In this document: piece by piece, positions 31,260 through 43,271 of the stretch
Position numbering within the stretch: position 1 is the stretch's first letter
How the letters are laid out: each line of letters starts with the position of its first letter
Made by a program: the position numbers and the translations under genes
Assembly (NCBI RefSeq): GCF_963678635.1
Contig: NC_087062.1
Coordinates: forward strand, 87,273,845 to 87,337,844
Reading direction: 5' to 3'
Source of the DNA: Symsagittifera roscoffensis
Lineage: Eukaryota > Xenacoelomorpha > Acoela > Convolutidae
Length of the DNA: 64,000 nucleotides
The notes under the pieces: model-generated
The model's database searches: none
Told to the model about the DNA's origin: nothing
Seen by the model: the letters and a program-made list of their open reading frames with translations, nothing else

Positions 31260-33760
31260 CAAGAAACACATTTTTCGTTTTCGAAAATGAAGCGATTTAA
31301 TTTTTAGCCGACAAAAAGGGTCAATGAACGCACGGAACCAAAAAAAATAGATTTGTTTTTTGAAGAAAAAAAGCCTAAACTTATGAATTTTAACAAAAAT
31401 TTATATGGCCCTAAACACTTTGAATTTCAACAATAATTTATAAAACGTATTTTTTGATACAAATGATCCAATTTGAGAAAACTGGATTATTAGGGAAAAA
31501 ATTTCATTCCGCTTGGAAATCGAACTATAAATTTTCACTATCAAAACTAGAAATCGATCACGCTTTTTCGCGCTATTCAGCTTTATCAATTAGAGAGTGA
31601 AATTTTTTTATCTTCCAGCAAATGATCTTGAAATGAACTAAAAACGTGCAAGTAAACCAAGGGGCCCTCATGAAGAAAATCATTGCGACCTTTATAAGTC
31701 TAAACAGGTACATGTAAACAGGACCTGCACCAATTCTCAAAACTCAATTGAAATGTTTATCAAACACTGATTGCATGACAAAAAAAGCAAACACGAATTG
31801 TAGTTTTCTACAACCATACTATTGCAACCATACTATTGTAAGTTTATATATTGTACTATAGATAACATAGCCGACAGAGAGTTGGAAAAGAGTCAATGCA
31901 CGCAAAGATACTGAAAAAAGTGACCTTTTTTTGCAAAAATTTTAGAACAAACTTTCGAACTTCAAACAAAAAAATGTATAGCTTGAAGCTTTTTGAATAT
32001 GAAACCCATTTGTGATCGACAAATTCTGATAAATTAACCCAATTTGAGAAAACTGGTTTATTATGAAAGTTTTTATTCTGCTGGGAAATCTGAAAATTAG
32101 TTTCATAATTTAGATAGACATCCAGTACACATTCATAAGTGCAGTTATGAGTATGAATGTTCTCTTTTGTTATTAGAGGATTTTAGGACTTCTCCGGAAA
32201 AAAAATTATCAAAACTTATATAAGAGTCTGAACTACGTTCATCAACTCTTCAAAAAAAAAACTGATAACAACCATAATCTACTAATAAAAAGGAAAGAAA
32301 ACAGACGGAAGCTGGGACAAAAAATTCAGGACTTAATTCTACATAATAATTACTACCCGAAACGAACTCCGCCTAATTACTACTTAATTAATGGTTAACC
32401 TGATGGTTCTTTTAAAAAAATTTTCTAAATACTTAAAACTTACTAAATTGAATATTCTCTGAAAGTTTCGTACAGGAAAACTCTTGTACCAGGTGGCAAC
32501 ACCCGTGCTTATTATCGCAACGGTAATAACTAACCCAAAAAAGAAATCAAAAATCAACAAAATTCGCGAAGCTTCCTAATCACTTCGCAGTTTCACGTAA
32601 CACAGTGATTCAGACGTCTTATCATCCAACACAAACAGGTCTCAGGTCAATCCTGTCTTAACAAGAGTGAAGGAAAAAAGCGACTAGAAATTTGAAAAAA
32701 TTTCAACTTTTCAATTTTTAAGGACAAGTTTACGTCCTTAAAGTTTTTTGAGCTTCAAAAAAATCGCGACTGACATTTTTTTTTTGAATAAAATACCCCA
32801 GTTTGTGAAAAATAGATTATATTTTTATTCCGCTGGAAAAACCAAAGTTTATTATCCACTTTCGAAGTTAGAAGAATTTTAATTTTTTCGTGACTTTTAC
32901 ATTTTGCTGTTCGCTAAGTGTGTTAGCCTTTCTGTAACCAAAAAAATGAACTAAACCTCAAAATAAATCAAAAGTCAAACCGCAAAAAACCAATTTGATC
33001 GCGAACATATTGTAAGACTTTTTTCTGAAACAGAAACAATCACCAAGACTATAAAAAATCATTCATTACGTTCTTGACTCCTAAAAAAGAGTTTGATGGC
33101 TCGCGAAAAAATTTTGAACCAATTTTAAGACTTTCTGAAAAAAAAATCACGATATAATGAAAATTCATCAATTCTTAGAAAAATTTGAAATTGTGAAAGT
33201 TTGGAATCATCTCGAGCTTCAAAAGACATACAAAAACTCTAAGATTTTGCCGTGAAAAAAATCATGAATTATTTGAAACTTCAAATTTTCAATTAGTCCT
33301 ACAAACACCTAAAAATCAAGCCAACAATACTTTGAGTTTTCTAATTTCAAGCTTAAAAAAATGACCATAAACTTCCAAAAATATTTACGATTTATTTTTT
33401 GTGATAAGGTTAGCTCATTGTGAGAAATCTGGATCAGTGAGAAAAACGTTACTCCGCTGAGAAATCTGAAAATGAAAATTCACTTTTCAAAAAACTCCGA
33501 ACCTGCTGATTGCTGGACTTTTTGGTGGGGGAATGGAGGGTGTTTTCATCCATTTCATCGGAGACGGACCCACCTTGAGAAAGCGAATGACTCCAGGACC
33601 ATTCCAAGCTTGACCAAACAGGAATTTCAAAGAAACTACACTTGTGCTGAAAGACGTGTGCCGTACCCCACTCAGCGACGGCCACTCTAAAATCTCTTTT
33701 CGAAATTAATAGTCAATCACGTTTTTTGTAACTTTTCCACTTTGTAGCTGTTCGATCGTG
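31260..33760. repeat. Degenerate array of 570-770-bp units
   Basis: A block like 'tttgagaaaactgg...attccgctggaaat' recurs near 31470, 32042, 32812 and 33420. In three of these cases it is followed by a 'cacttt..aa.tagaaatcg..cacg.tttt' block. Spacing is 570-770 bases and divergence is high. A further relative of one block lies near 39260 and 42940. It looks like an old tandem or nested repeat with no coding capacity. Confidence 0.5.
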
Positions 33761-34532
33761 GAGAGACTTAGAAGACGCCAGATCAATATTGTCTTGATGT
33801 AGCCCTGAATGTTCGTTCCGACTGCCCTTTAATGTGTTTGTTGCATCCTTTCACAAAAGAAAACGATATAACTCGACTTTTTTTAAAACAGTGCCTCACT
33901 CGCAATGTCAAATATAAAAGAACAAGACAGATCATTTCAGAACGAAGCCCTGAATTTACCAACTGCCTGTAGCGTCGGTGGAAAAAAAATAGATTTTTTA
34001 ACCGCCCCACACGCTATTTAAATTTCAATTTGAAATGATGCGTTTACGTTTCGTAACGTTTAGATAACCACAATTAGCTTACCCGATTTCAATTTGGAGC
34101 AATTTTCGAGCCGGTTCAACAGCCAAAAAAAACATGATCCAGGTTGCGCAAAAAAAAACAAAATCGATTTCTAGTTTCGAAAAAGGAATATAGTTTTTAG
34201 ATTTCGCAGCTTTTTCATCATATTTTTTTATTTTGGGCAAATTTAAAGAAAAATGGCAAGTCACAAACAGTTCCTGAAACTGATGAAGCTTCAACGTGAT
34301 ATTTTTCTTAGAAACCCGAAAAATGTTCAAAACTTTCAACCTACTTTTTTCGGATTTCCATTAGTTCCCTCAGACTTCCACACACTAAGTCTATGAAAGA
34401 ATACTAGTCATAGAAATTTCATACATTTTGCTGAAATGGCCTCATCGAGTTTTCAAAGAACTTTTTCTTGTTTTGGCATAAAAGTCGTTGTATCGTATTG
34501 TATATATACTAAAAGGAAAAAATTTTTGTCAG

Positions 34533-34593
34533 AAAAATGCTAGTCATACAGTTTCCATATATGTTATGTGGAAATTGCATGACTAGCATTTTT
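34533..34593. repeat. Short hairpin (25-bp arms, 11-nt loop)
   Basis: The arms 34533-34557 and 34569-34593 pair with two mismatches, one arm starting AAAAATGCTAGTCAT. It may be a miniature fold-back element or a structured transcript. Confidence 0.75.
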
Positions 34594-35846
34594 TTGATGG
34601 TGACAACAAAATGCTCCAATTTTTTTTGGTTTTTTTCAGCCGAAAACCGAATTTGGTACGCAAACAAACATTTTCAAAAGTGATTTTTTGCAGTTTTTTA
34701 GCCACATTTTGCTGTAAAGTTTCTTACGATTTTTTTTTGTTTTTCTACTAACTTTTCTACCAAAACTGTTTTCTAATTGTTCTATTTTACTATGACTATC
34801 GACTGTTTTTAAGTTGTATTTTTCGTGTAGATCTTTTTAATCACGCCACGCAGTAAAATGACAATTTGAAGGAAAAAAACTGTTGTTTGTTGTGTTTTTT
34901 TTTGAGCTATGGTCGAAAAATACTGTGCTAGCACAGTAACAGAGTATCTTTGTTTTGGCTTTAGTTTTTGCTTGATGGTCAGAATTGTTTCAATAATTAT
35001 TGATGTTGTCCAATAAATATCCGATCAAACGTTTCTGTAAAAGTTTTCCTGGACTTTTCATAAATTGTTTTTTTTTGCTTATAAACATGGCGACCAAGTG
35101 CGAATCCTTCTAGAGAGTTGACAGAAAATCTCTAATCATGAATCAACTGCGAAGCCGTTCTTCAAATTTAGTATGTATCTAGCAGTTAAAGAAAACTTTA
35201 ACTCTTTTAACCAGTCAACGTTTATACTTACTTCGTTTTATTTGTCTTCTGCTGTTGGCCTTATGATAAAATATTTGCTGCTGAATTCAAAATAGTTTCG
35301 TTAAACGAACGACTATATTTGTTTTCGCGTTTGATTGGTACTTATCAATTTTGCAACCGTAGTTTTCCAAGCTGTCAGTTCCTAAGCTGATGGTTACCTC
35401 CAGACACTGTTATGTCTTTTCGCAATTCTTCTGGAATTTTCACAATCTTAAGTAAGATAGTCCGGGACTATTTTTATTACTTTGCAATAAAATTTGAAGG
35501 TTGTCTGGTTGGTGGGAGTTATGAAAGGGAATAAAATTTTAGGTGCTTTTCGATCACAGAAAATTTCAACTAGCTGGGTTTTCAATGTTGACAGTAAAGT
35601 GACGAACTGAAGAAATTCCTGCTTGGTTGAAGCTTATTTAGGCATACGTTTGTTTTTGATATTCAGAGAAATTTATTTTCCTTCCAATTTTGTTTTGCTC
35701 ATGGACTTTTGAATCAATAGCAGATAGATCCTTTCTTCCAGAAGGATTCCAGTATTTTTATCATATTTAATACAACTGAACGGTGTACTCTTTTTAACAA
35801 AAATGAAATTAAAGAATACTCACAGGCCAATCAGGTTAGTTATTAC
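34594..35846. other. Region without recognised genes
   Basis: The region is T-rich. Only short palindromes such as 'ctgtgctagcacag' near 34925 stand out. I see no ORF with protein-like composition. Confidence 0.4.
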
Positions 35847-36137
35847 GGGTGCCAGACATCAAGTCGACGGGACTTCGAACCAAATCGTAACATTAGGGAC
35901 TTCAAGCCAAAAATTGTCTCATTAAGTCATAAAATATGATTAGTTTGAAAACTTTTTTGAAGAATTTCTTAAATTCATGATCTTTCTTCGGGTGCAGGAC
36001 ATCAAGCCGACGGGACTTCAAGCCGAATCGTAAAATTAGGGACTTTAAGCCAAAAATTTTCTCATTAAGTCATGAAATAAGGTTAATTTGAAAACTTTTT
36101 TTGAAGAATTTCTCAATTTCATGATCTTTATTCGGTA
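35847..36137. repeat. Two-copy tandem repeat of about 145 bp
   Basis: The block beginning 'ggtgccagacatcaagt' at 35847 recurs from 35990 as 'ggtgcaggacatcaagc'. Both copies continue through 'gacgggacttc', 'taagtcat' and 'gaaaactttttt'. The left breakpoint of the large 3.67-kb duplication lies inside the first unit. Confidence 0.85.
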
Positions 36138-38955
36138 ATTATTAGCGTCTTCACGAAATTTAAACCTCCAAATGATGTTTAGGAAAGTTGAAAAATAAAA
36201 CACGGTTGAAGGTAATTTTCTTGTTTATAATTTATGCATTTGAAAAAACGGCTGATATTATTAACTAATTCCAATCCTAAGTAATTTATTGCCATAAATA
36301 GCGCTTATTATGGACTAAACAAGCCTAAGATTTTGAAAAGCAACGTTTTACAGATTTAAAAAAATAATGATTTGAGCTGCTTGTAAATTTTAATTTTCGG
36401 CCTCTAGCTCCTTCGACTTAGAGTCCCGTCGGATTGTCGTCCTAGACCCAGTTTTTACAACAAAAGCACAAAGACGAGCAATGGCGTATCTAGCGGCATC
36501 GAGTTTCTACCAATCACACGTCGCTGTTTTGCTGCCTTGTTATGTTTCTCGATCTCGGGTCTTGGCGATTTTATTTCGGTTACTCGGAAAATATCAGGCT
36601 CAAACATGTCCTTTTTCTCTGCGCAAGATCTAAATTTTATTTAGGAAAAAGCTTAAGGTATGACTTTAATTGGGGCGAAGTGCTGACTTTTATAATTACT
36701 CACAAGTTTAATGAAGGACACTTGAATTGAATCAATTTTCGTTTATGTACTTAATTGAAAGCGGAGTTTATGAATAGTTTTTGCCCACTTGATTTTTGCC
36801 CACAAATTATTACCAGGTATTTTTCGCTTTTTGTCTCTTATGGTGATGGCTTTGCTTTTTGTTTCATATCTGCTATGAATAGATTTTGCCTACTTAGCTT
36901 GCTTAGATTACTTGGCTTACTTAGATGAAAAGCTATGCCGAGAGTTAAATTCAGATCCTTGGAACTCGAAACGTTAAAAAGTTTTTTATAAAACCTTTTT
37001 TTCGGCTCAAGTAGTTTCTGCTCAAAGGTCATCGGCTTTGTCTCGGCTCCGAACGTTTTGTTCCGCTGCTAAATTAAAATCAAAAGTCTTGCTTGGCAAA
37101 TTTTATTGGAAGTATTGTATGAGGAAAACAGGTATTCTGAAAAGTTATGGAAATGAGTTTTTGCTCCGACTTTCGATACGAAAATAACGGAATATTTGTG
37201 CTCGGGGTGGGTTTTTTTTTTCTTCAGACAAATTTCGACTTTTTAACTAGCCATCCTTGACGGAATTTTTTTTTATCATTCGAAACGTTTTGTTGTCCTG
37301 AGCTTAAATTTGAAAAGATATTTTACCTGTGATCATTTTTTGTAAAGTTATGGGGGTTTAAAGATTGCCATTTTGGCCAATTTGGGACAATTAACGCGCG
37401 ATATATTTCGCGCTATTAACGCGTAAGCGAGATTGAATCCGTCCCAGAAATCGTTCCAAATTGGTTCAAGGAAGCTTATATGCCATAATTGATTTGTTAA
37501 TAGGAGCAAAATTTATCTATTAGTACTTATTATGACGTGTGGGGGGGATGATTTAAAAAATATCAAATTTTAGAAAAAAAAATTTTCTTATTATATTTAG
37601 TTTTTTTTGTTATTACTGCTGCATAAAACTTAAAAGGCAGTCGGAACATTCAGGGCTTCGCCCTGATACGAGCAGTCTTGTTTTATTTAATTTTATTTTT
37701 TTGAAACGCTTTGAAAAATTTTTGGTTTATCAATTACATATCTTAATTATTTTCTATGACCGGGTATCCTTGGAAAGACCGCGTACTTTCGCATGTGCCT
37801 GCGTAACCTCCTAGCATTTTTGTTTCCACAGACTTCGAATATTTGACCCATTTTTTTGGTACTTCATGGTTTTCTCGAACCCTCCAATTTCTGAGTTTAT
37901 AAGTTAAATTGAACTAATTGATTGCGGGAAGCTCTTCTGCATAATTGACTACGTCCAATTTTTCTACACAAAAAGCTATGATTCTCGCAAGACTCAAACC
38001 TTTGATTTTTGATTGTTTTTTGGAATTTTCTCGATAATTATCCTGCCAAATCTGGTGTTAATGGCTTAATCGAAACAACAGTTTGTTGAAAGCCTATCTG
38101 TATAAAGGGCAACTCCCAAATATTTTTAGAAAAAATTATGGCCTTCAAAAATATCAAAGTTTTGAAACTTTGACCGTTTTTTGGAATTTTTGACTTTTCT
38201 CGAAAGCTACCCTGCCAATTCTTAGCTTAAGTCTTCAACAAAGAAACCAGTTTTTGGGTATATTCTCCGCGTAAGTGGTCACATCCTACATTTTGCTGTC
38301 ACGTTGTTGAACTTCTGACCGTTCGATAGAAACTTTTGAATTTTTTATTAACTACTCATTTAAGTATATTAGGTCAATCGAAATAATTTTTTTCCAACAT
38401 CGTCTTTCGACTTCTTTTGTTTCTGTTGTATCGCAGGTGGTGCAAAGCTCCGCTTCGCCCCTGGGTTAAAAATGCAAATTAGCTTATTAAGAGTCGATGA
38501 ATCTAGTTCAGACTTTTTGTAGTTCGTGATGATTTTTTCTCTTTTTGCTTTTTTTTCTTAAAGTTTGTTCAGGGTTAATTTTTTTGTTTCGCGGTTTGAG
38601 TTCACTATCCATCAGCAAAATTGTAATCATTACAAAAAACGTGATCAACATCTATTTTCGAAATTGGAATTTAATTTACAGATTTCCGAGCAAATTTGGT
38701 ATTTCTCAAGTTGCGTTAGTTTCATCAAAACAGTGCCTATCATAAATTGTTCTAGAAATTCAAATAGCTTCGAGAGCATCTCTTTGTTTCTTTGCGTTTT
38801 TTGAATCTTTTCCAAGTGTCTGCTGACTGAGTTCAAAATTTGAAGAGAAATGTGAACATTTTTATATGAAAATGATTGTCCTATTTTTAAACAAATTGTG
38901 CATCCCGTTAATAAAGTAACTCATTTGTCATAGATGAGCAATAACCTATCCCAGT

Positions 38956-39105
38956 ATGTCTGAAGCATCCAACAAAGCAGTGGAAGAGGTGAAGAATTTC
39001 ACTATTAGACCGCGAGACGATATTCTGCTGGACCTGTACGCCTGTTCAAGCAGGTCACAGTCGGAGATGTGAACACTTCCAGACCATTCATGCTAGACTT
39101 CAAAG
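38956..39105 (+). pseudogene. Duplicated first exon of the ACBP gene (copy A)
   Basis: It is the same as the exon at 42636-42785: MSEASNKAVEEVKNF..., the GTCACAGTCGGAGATGTG (VTVGDV) block and the donor AAAG|GTACGG. It carries the same one-base frame break after 'ctgtacgcc'. It lies 5 kb upstream of the only second exon seen (43981), so transcripts from it would have to skip the nearer copy. Confidence 0.75.
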
Positions 39106-39406
39106 GTACGGAAGCCCATAATTTCTCTTGTCCCTTTTTATTGTTTCACGCAATTTTTTTTTTAAATTATCTACCTTGTAAGGTTTATGAAAAAATTTTT
39201 TGCGTATTTTTTGATTCTCCGGCGTCTCAACTGGAAGATAGTTAACAATTTGCATATTCTGCTGGAAAATTTTAGGTTAGATTCATGATTTTTTTCAGTT
39301 TTATTTGAACCCATTTGTGAGGCTGGATGAGCTTATTGTACAAAGAATTGTTTCTGTTTTTAGCGTCAAAAATTTTTAAACGCATATTGACAAACAACGT
39401 GTATTG

Positions 39407-39591
39407 TGAGTTAAGTCCGGGGTGGCTTTCTCATAGAGTAATTTCAGATAAAATACACCGTCTGTTCGTCACGCTATCTTATTTTCGGCTGGATAGTTTC
39501 GTGCAACTTCTTAGTCTAATACCGATCCTTATCCTACTCTTATATTTCCTAGTCTCAATAAATCTAGTATATGCTGATATTGTTGCGAAGT
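39407..39591 (-). repeat. Truncated minus-strand LTR at the duplication junction
   Basis: This is the last 185 bases of the LTR that is complete at 43087-43463, cut by the duplication breakpoint at 39591. It keeps the terminal TGAGTT (CA end on the minus strand) and the 'gatagcg' block. Confidence 0.9.
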
Positions 39592-39598
39592 GATATTA

Positions 39599-42500
39599 TC
39601 ATTAAGTCATAAAATATGATTAGTTTGAAAACTTTTTTGAAGAATTTCTTAAATTCATGATCTTTCTTCGGGTGCAGGACATCAAGCCGACGGGACTTCA
39701 AGCCGAATCGTAAAATTAGGGACTTTAAGCCAAAAATTTTCTCATTAAGTCATGAAATAAGGTTAATTTGAAAACTTTTTTTGAAGAATTTCTCAATTTC
39801 ATGATCTTTATTCGGTAATTATTAGCGTCTTCACGAAATTTAAACCTCCAAATGATGTTTAGGAAAGTTGAAAAATAAAACACGGTTGAAGGTAATTTTC
39901 TTGTTTATAATTTATGCATTTGAAAAAACGGCTGATATTATTAACTAATTCCAATCCTAAGTAATTTATTGCCATAAATAGCGCTTATTATGGACTAAAC
40001 AAGCCTAAGATTTTGAAAAGCAACGTTTTACAGATTTAAAAAAATAATGATTTGAGCTGCTTGTAAATTTTAATTTTCGGCCTCTAGCTCCTTCGACTTA
40101 GAGTCCCGTCGGATTGTCGTCCTAGACCCAGTTTTTACAACAAAAGCACAAAGACGAGCAATGGCGTATCTAGCGGCATCGAGTTTCTACCAATCACACG
40201 TCGCTGTTTTGCTGCCTTGTTATGTTTCTCGATCTCGGGTCTTGGCGATTTTATTTCGGTTACTCGGAAAATATCAGGCTCAAACATGTCCTTTTTCTCT
40301 GCGCAAGATCTAAATTTTATTTAGGAAAAAGCTAAAGGTATGACTTTAATTGGGGCGAAGTGCTGACTTTTATAATTACTCACAAGTTTAATGAAGGACA
40401 CTTGAATTGAATCAATTTTCGTTTATGTACTTAATTGAAAGCGGAGTTTATGAATAGTTTTTGCCCACTTGATTTTTGCCCACAAATTATTACCAGGTAT
40501 TTTTCGCTTTTTGTCTCTTATTGTGATGGCTTTGCTTTTTGTTTCATATCTGCTATGAATAGATTTTGCCTACTTAGCTTGCTTAGATTACTTGGCTTAC
40601 TTAGATGAAAAGCTATGCCGAGAGTTAAATTCAGATCCTTGGAACTCGAAACGTTAAAAAGTTTTTTATAAAACCTTTTTTTCGGCTCAAGTAGTTTCTG
40701 CTCAAAGGTCATCGGCTTTGTCTCGGCTCCGAACGTTTTGTTCCGCTGCTAAATTAAAATCAAAAGTCTTGCTTGGCAAATTTTATTGGAAGTATTGTAT
40801 GAGGAAAACAGGTATTCTGAAAAGTTATGGAAATGAGTTTTTGCTCCGACTTTCGATACGAAAATAACGGAATATTTGTGCTCGGGGTGGGTTTTTTTTT
40901 TCTTCAGAGAAATTTCGACTTTTTAACTAGCCATTCTTGACGGAATTTTTTTTTATCATTCGAAACGTTTTGTTGTCCTGAGCTTAAATTTGAAAAGATA
41001 TTTTACCTGTGATCATTTTTTGTAAAGTTATGGGGGTTTAAAGATTGCCATTTTGGCCAATTTGGGACAATTAACGCGCGATATATTTCGCGCTATTAAC
41101 GCGTAAGCGAGATTGAATCCGTCCCAGAAATCGTTCCAAATTGGTTCAAGGAAGCTTATATGCCATAATTGATTTGTTAATAGGAGCAAAATTTATCTAT
41201 TAGTACTTATTATGACGTGTGGGGGGGATGATTTAAAAAATATCAAATTTTAGAAAAAAAAATTTTCTTATTATATTTAGTTTTTTTTGTTATTACTGCT
41301 GCATAAAACTTAAAAGGCAGTCGGAACATTCAGGGCTTCGCCCTGATACGAGCAGTCTTGTTTTATTTAATTTTATTTTTTTGAAACGCTTTGAAAAATT
41401 TTTGGTTTATCAATTACATATCTTAATTATTTTCTATGACCGGGTATCCTTGGAAAGACCGCGTACTTTCGCATGTGCCTGCGTAACCTCCTAGCATTTT
41501 TGTTTCCACAGACTTCGAATATTTGACCCATTTTTTTGGTACTTCATGGTTTTCTCGAACCCTCCAATTTCTGAGTTTATAAGTTAAATTGAACTAATTG
41601 ATTGCGGGAAGCTCTTCTGCATAATTGACTACGTCCAATTTTTCTACACAAAAAGCTATGATTCTCGCAAGACTCAAACCTTTGATTTTTGATTGTTTTT
41701 TGGAATTTTCTCGATAATTATCCTGCCAAATCTGGTGTCAATGGCTTAATCGAAACAACAGTTTGTTGAAAGCCTATCTGTATAAAGGGCAACTCCCAAA
41801 TATTTTTAGAAAAAATTATGGCCTTCAAAAATATCAAAGTTTTGAAACTTTGACCATTTTTTGGAATTTTTGACTTTTCTCGAAAGCTACCCTGCCAATT
41901 CTTAGCTTAAGTCTTCAACAAAGAAACCAGTTTTTGGGTATATTCTCCGCGTAAGTGGTCACATCCTACATTTTGCTGTCACGTTGTTGAACTTCTGACC
42001 GTTCGATAGAAACTTTTGAATTTTTTATTAACTACTCATTTAAGTATATTAGGTCAATCGAAATAATTTTTTTCCAACATCGTCTTTCGACTTCTTTTGT
42101 TTCTGTTGTATCGCAGGTGGTGCAAAGCTCCGCTTCGCCCCTGGGTTAAAAATGCAAATTAGCTTATTAAGAGTCGATGAATCTAGTTCAGACTTTTTGT
42201 AGTTCGTGATGATTTTTTCTCTTTTTGCTTTTTTTTCTTAAAGTTTGTTCAGGGTTAATTTTTTTGTTTCGCGGTTTGAGTTCACTATCCATCAGCAAAA
42301 TTGTAATCATTACAAAAAACGTGATCAACATCTATTTTCGAAATTGGAATTTAATTTACAGATTTCCGAGCAAATTTGGTATTTCTCAAGTTGCGTTAGT
42401 TTCATCAAAACAGTGCCTATCATAAATTGTTCTAGAAATTCAAATAGCTTCGAGAGCATCTCTTTGTTTCTTTGCGTTTTTTGAATCTTTTCCAAGTGTC

Positions 42501-43271
42501 TGCTGACTGAGTTCAAAATTTGAAGAGAAATGTGAACATTTTTATATGAAAATGATTGTCCTATTTTTAAACAAATTGTGCATCCCGTTAATAAAGTAAC
42601 TCATTTGTCATAGATGAGCAATAACCTATCCCAGTATGTCTGAAGCATCCAACAAAGCAGTGGAAGAGGTGAAGAATTTCACTATTAGACCGCGAGACGA
42701 TATTCTGCTGGACCTGTACGCCTGTTCAAGCAGGTCACAGTCGGAGATGTGAACACTTCCAGACCATTCATGCTAGACTTCAAAGGTACGGAAGCCCATA
42801 ATTTCTCTTGTCCCTTTTTATTGTTTCACGCAATTTTTTTTTTAAATTATCTACCTTGTAAGGTTTATGAAAAAATTTTTTGCGTATTTTTTGATTCTCC
42901 GGCGTCTCAACTGGAAGATAGTTAACAATTTGCATATTCTGCTGGAAAATTTTAGGTTAGATTCATGATTTTTTTCAGTTTTATTTGAACCCATTTGTGA
43001 GGCTGGATGAGCTTATTGTACAAAGAATTGTTTCTGTTTTTAGCGTCAAAAATTTTTAAACGCATATTGACAAACAACGTGTATTGCGAGTTAAGTCCGG
43101 GGTGGCTTTCTCATAGAGTAATTTCAGATAAAATACACTGTCTGTTCGTCACGCTATCTTATTTTCGGCTGGATAGGTTCGTGCAACTTCTTAGTCTAAT
43201 ACCGATCCTTATCCTACTCTTATATTTCCTAGTCTCAATAAATCTAGTATATGCTGATATTGTTGCGAAGT
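39599..43271 (+). repeat. 3.67-kb tandem duplication, copy B
   Basis: This is the second unit of the head-to-tail duplication. Unlike copy A it continues into the rest of the LTR and then the ACBP second exon, so copy B is the one in normal contact with the gene's 3' part. Confidence 0.95.

Larger units (their letters stand above)
35919..39591 (+). repeat. 3.67-kb tandem duplication, copy A
   Basis: Bases 35919-39591 are repeated at 39599-43271 (offset 3,680) with only scattered single-base differences. The two copies are separated by 7 bases (39592-39598, gatatta) that belong to neither. The right end of the unit lies inside an LTR. The unit includes the first exon of the ACBP gene. Confidence 0.95.

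Noticed and set aside
36838-37032. Minus-strand ORF of 64 aa, repeated at 40518
   Set aside because: It recurs only because of the 3.67-kb duplication and shows no protein-like features.
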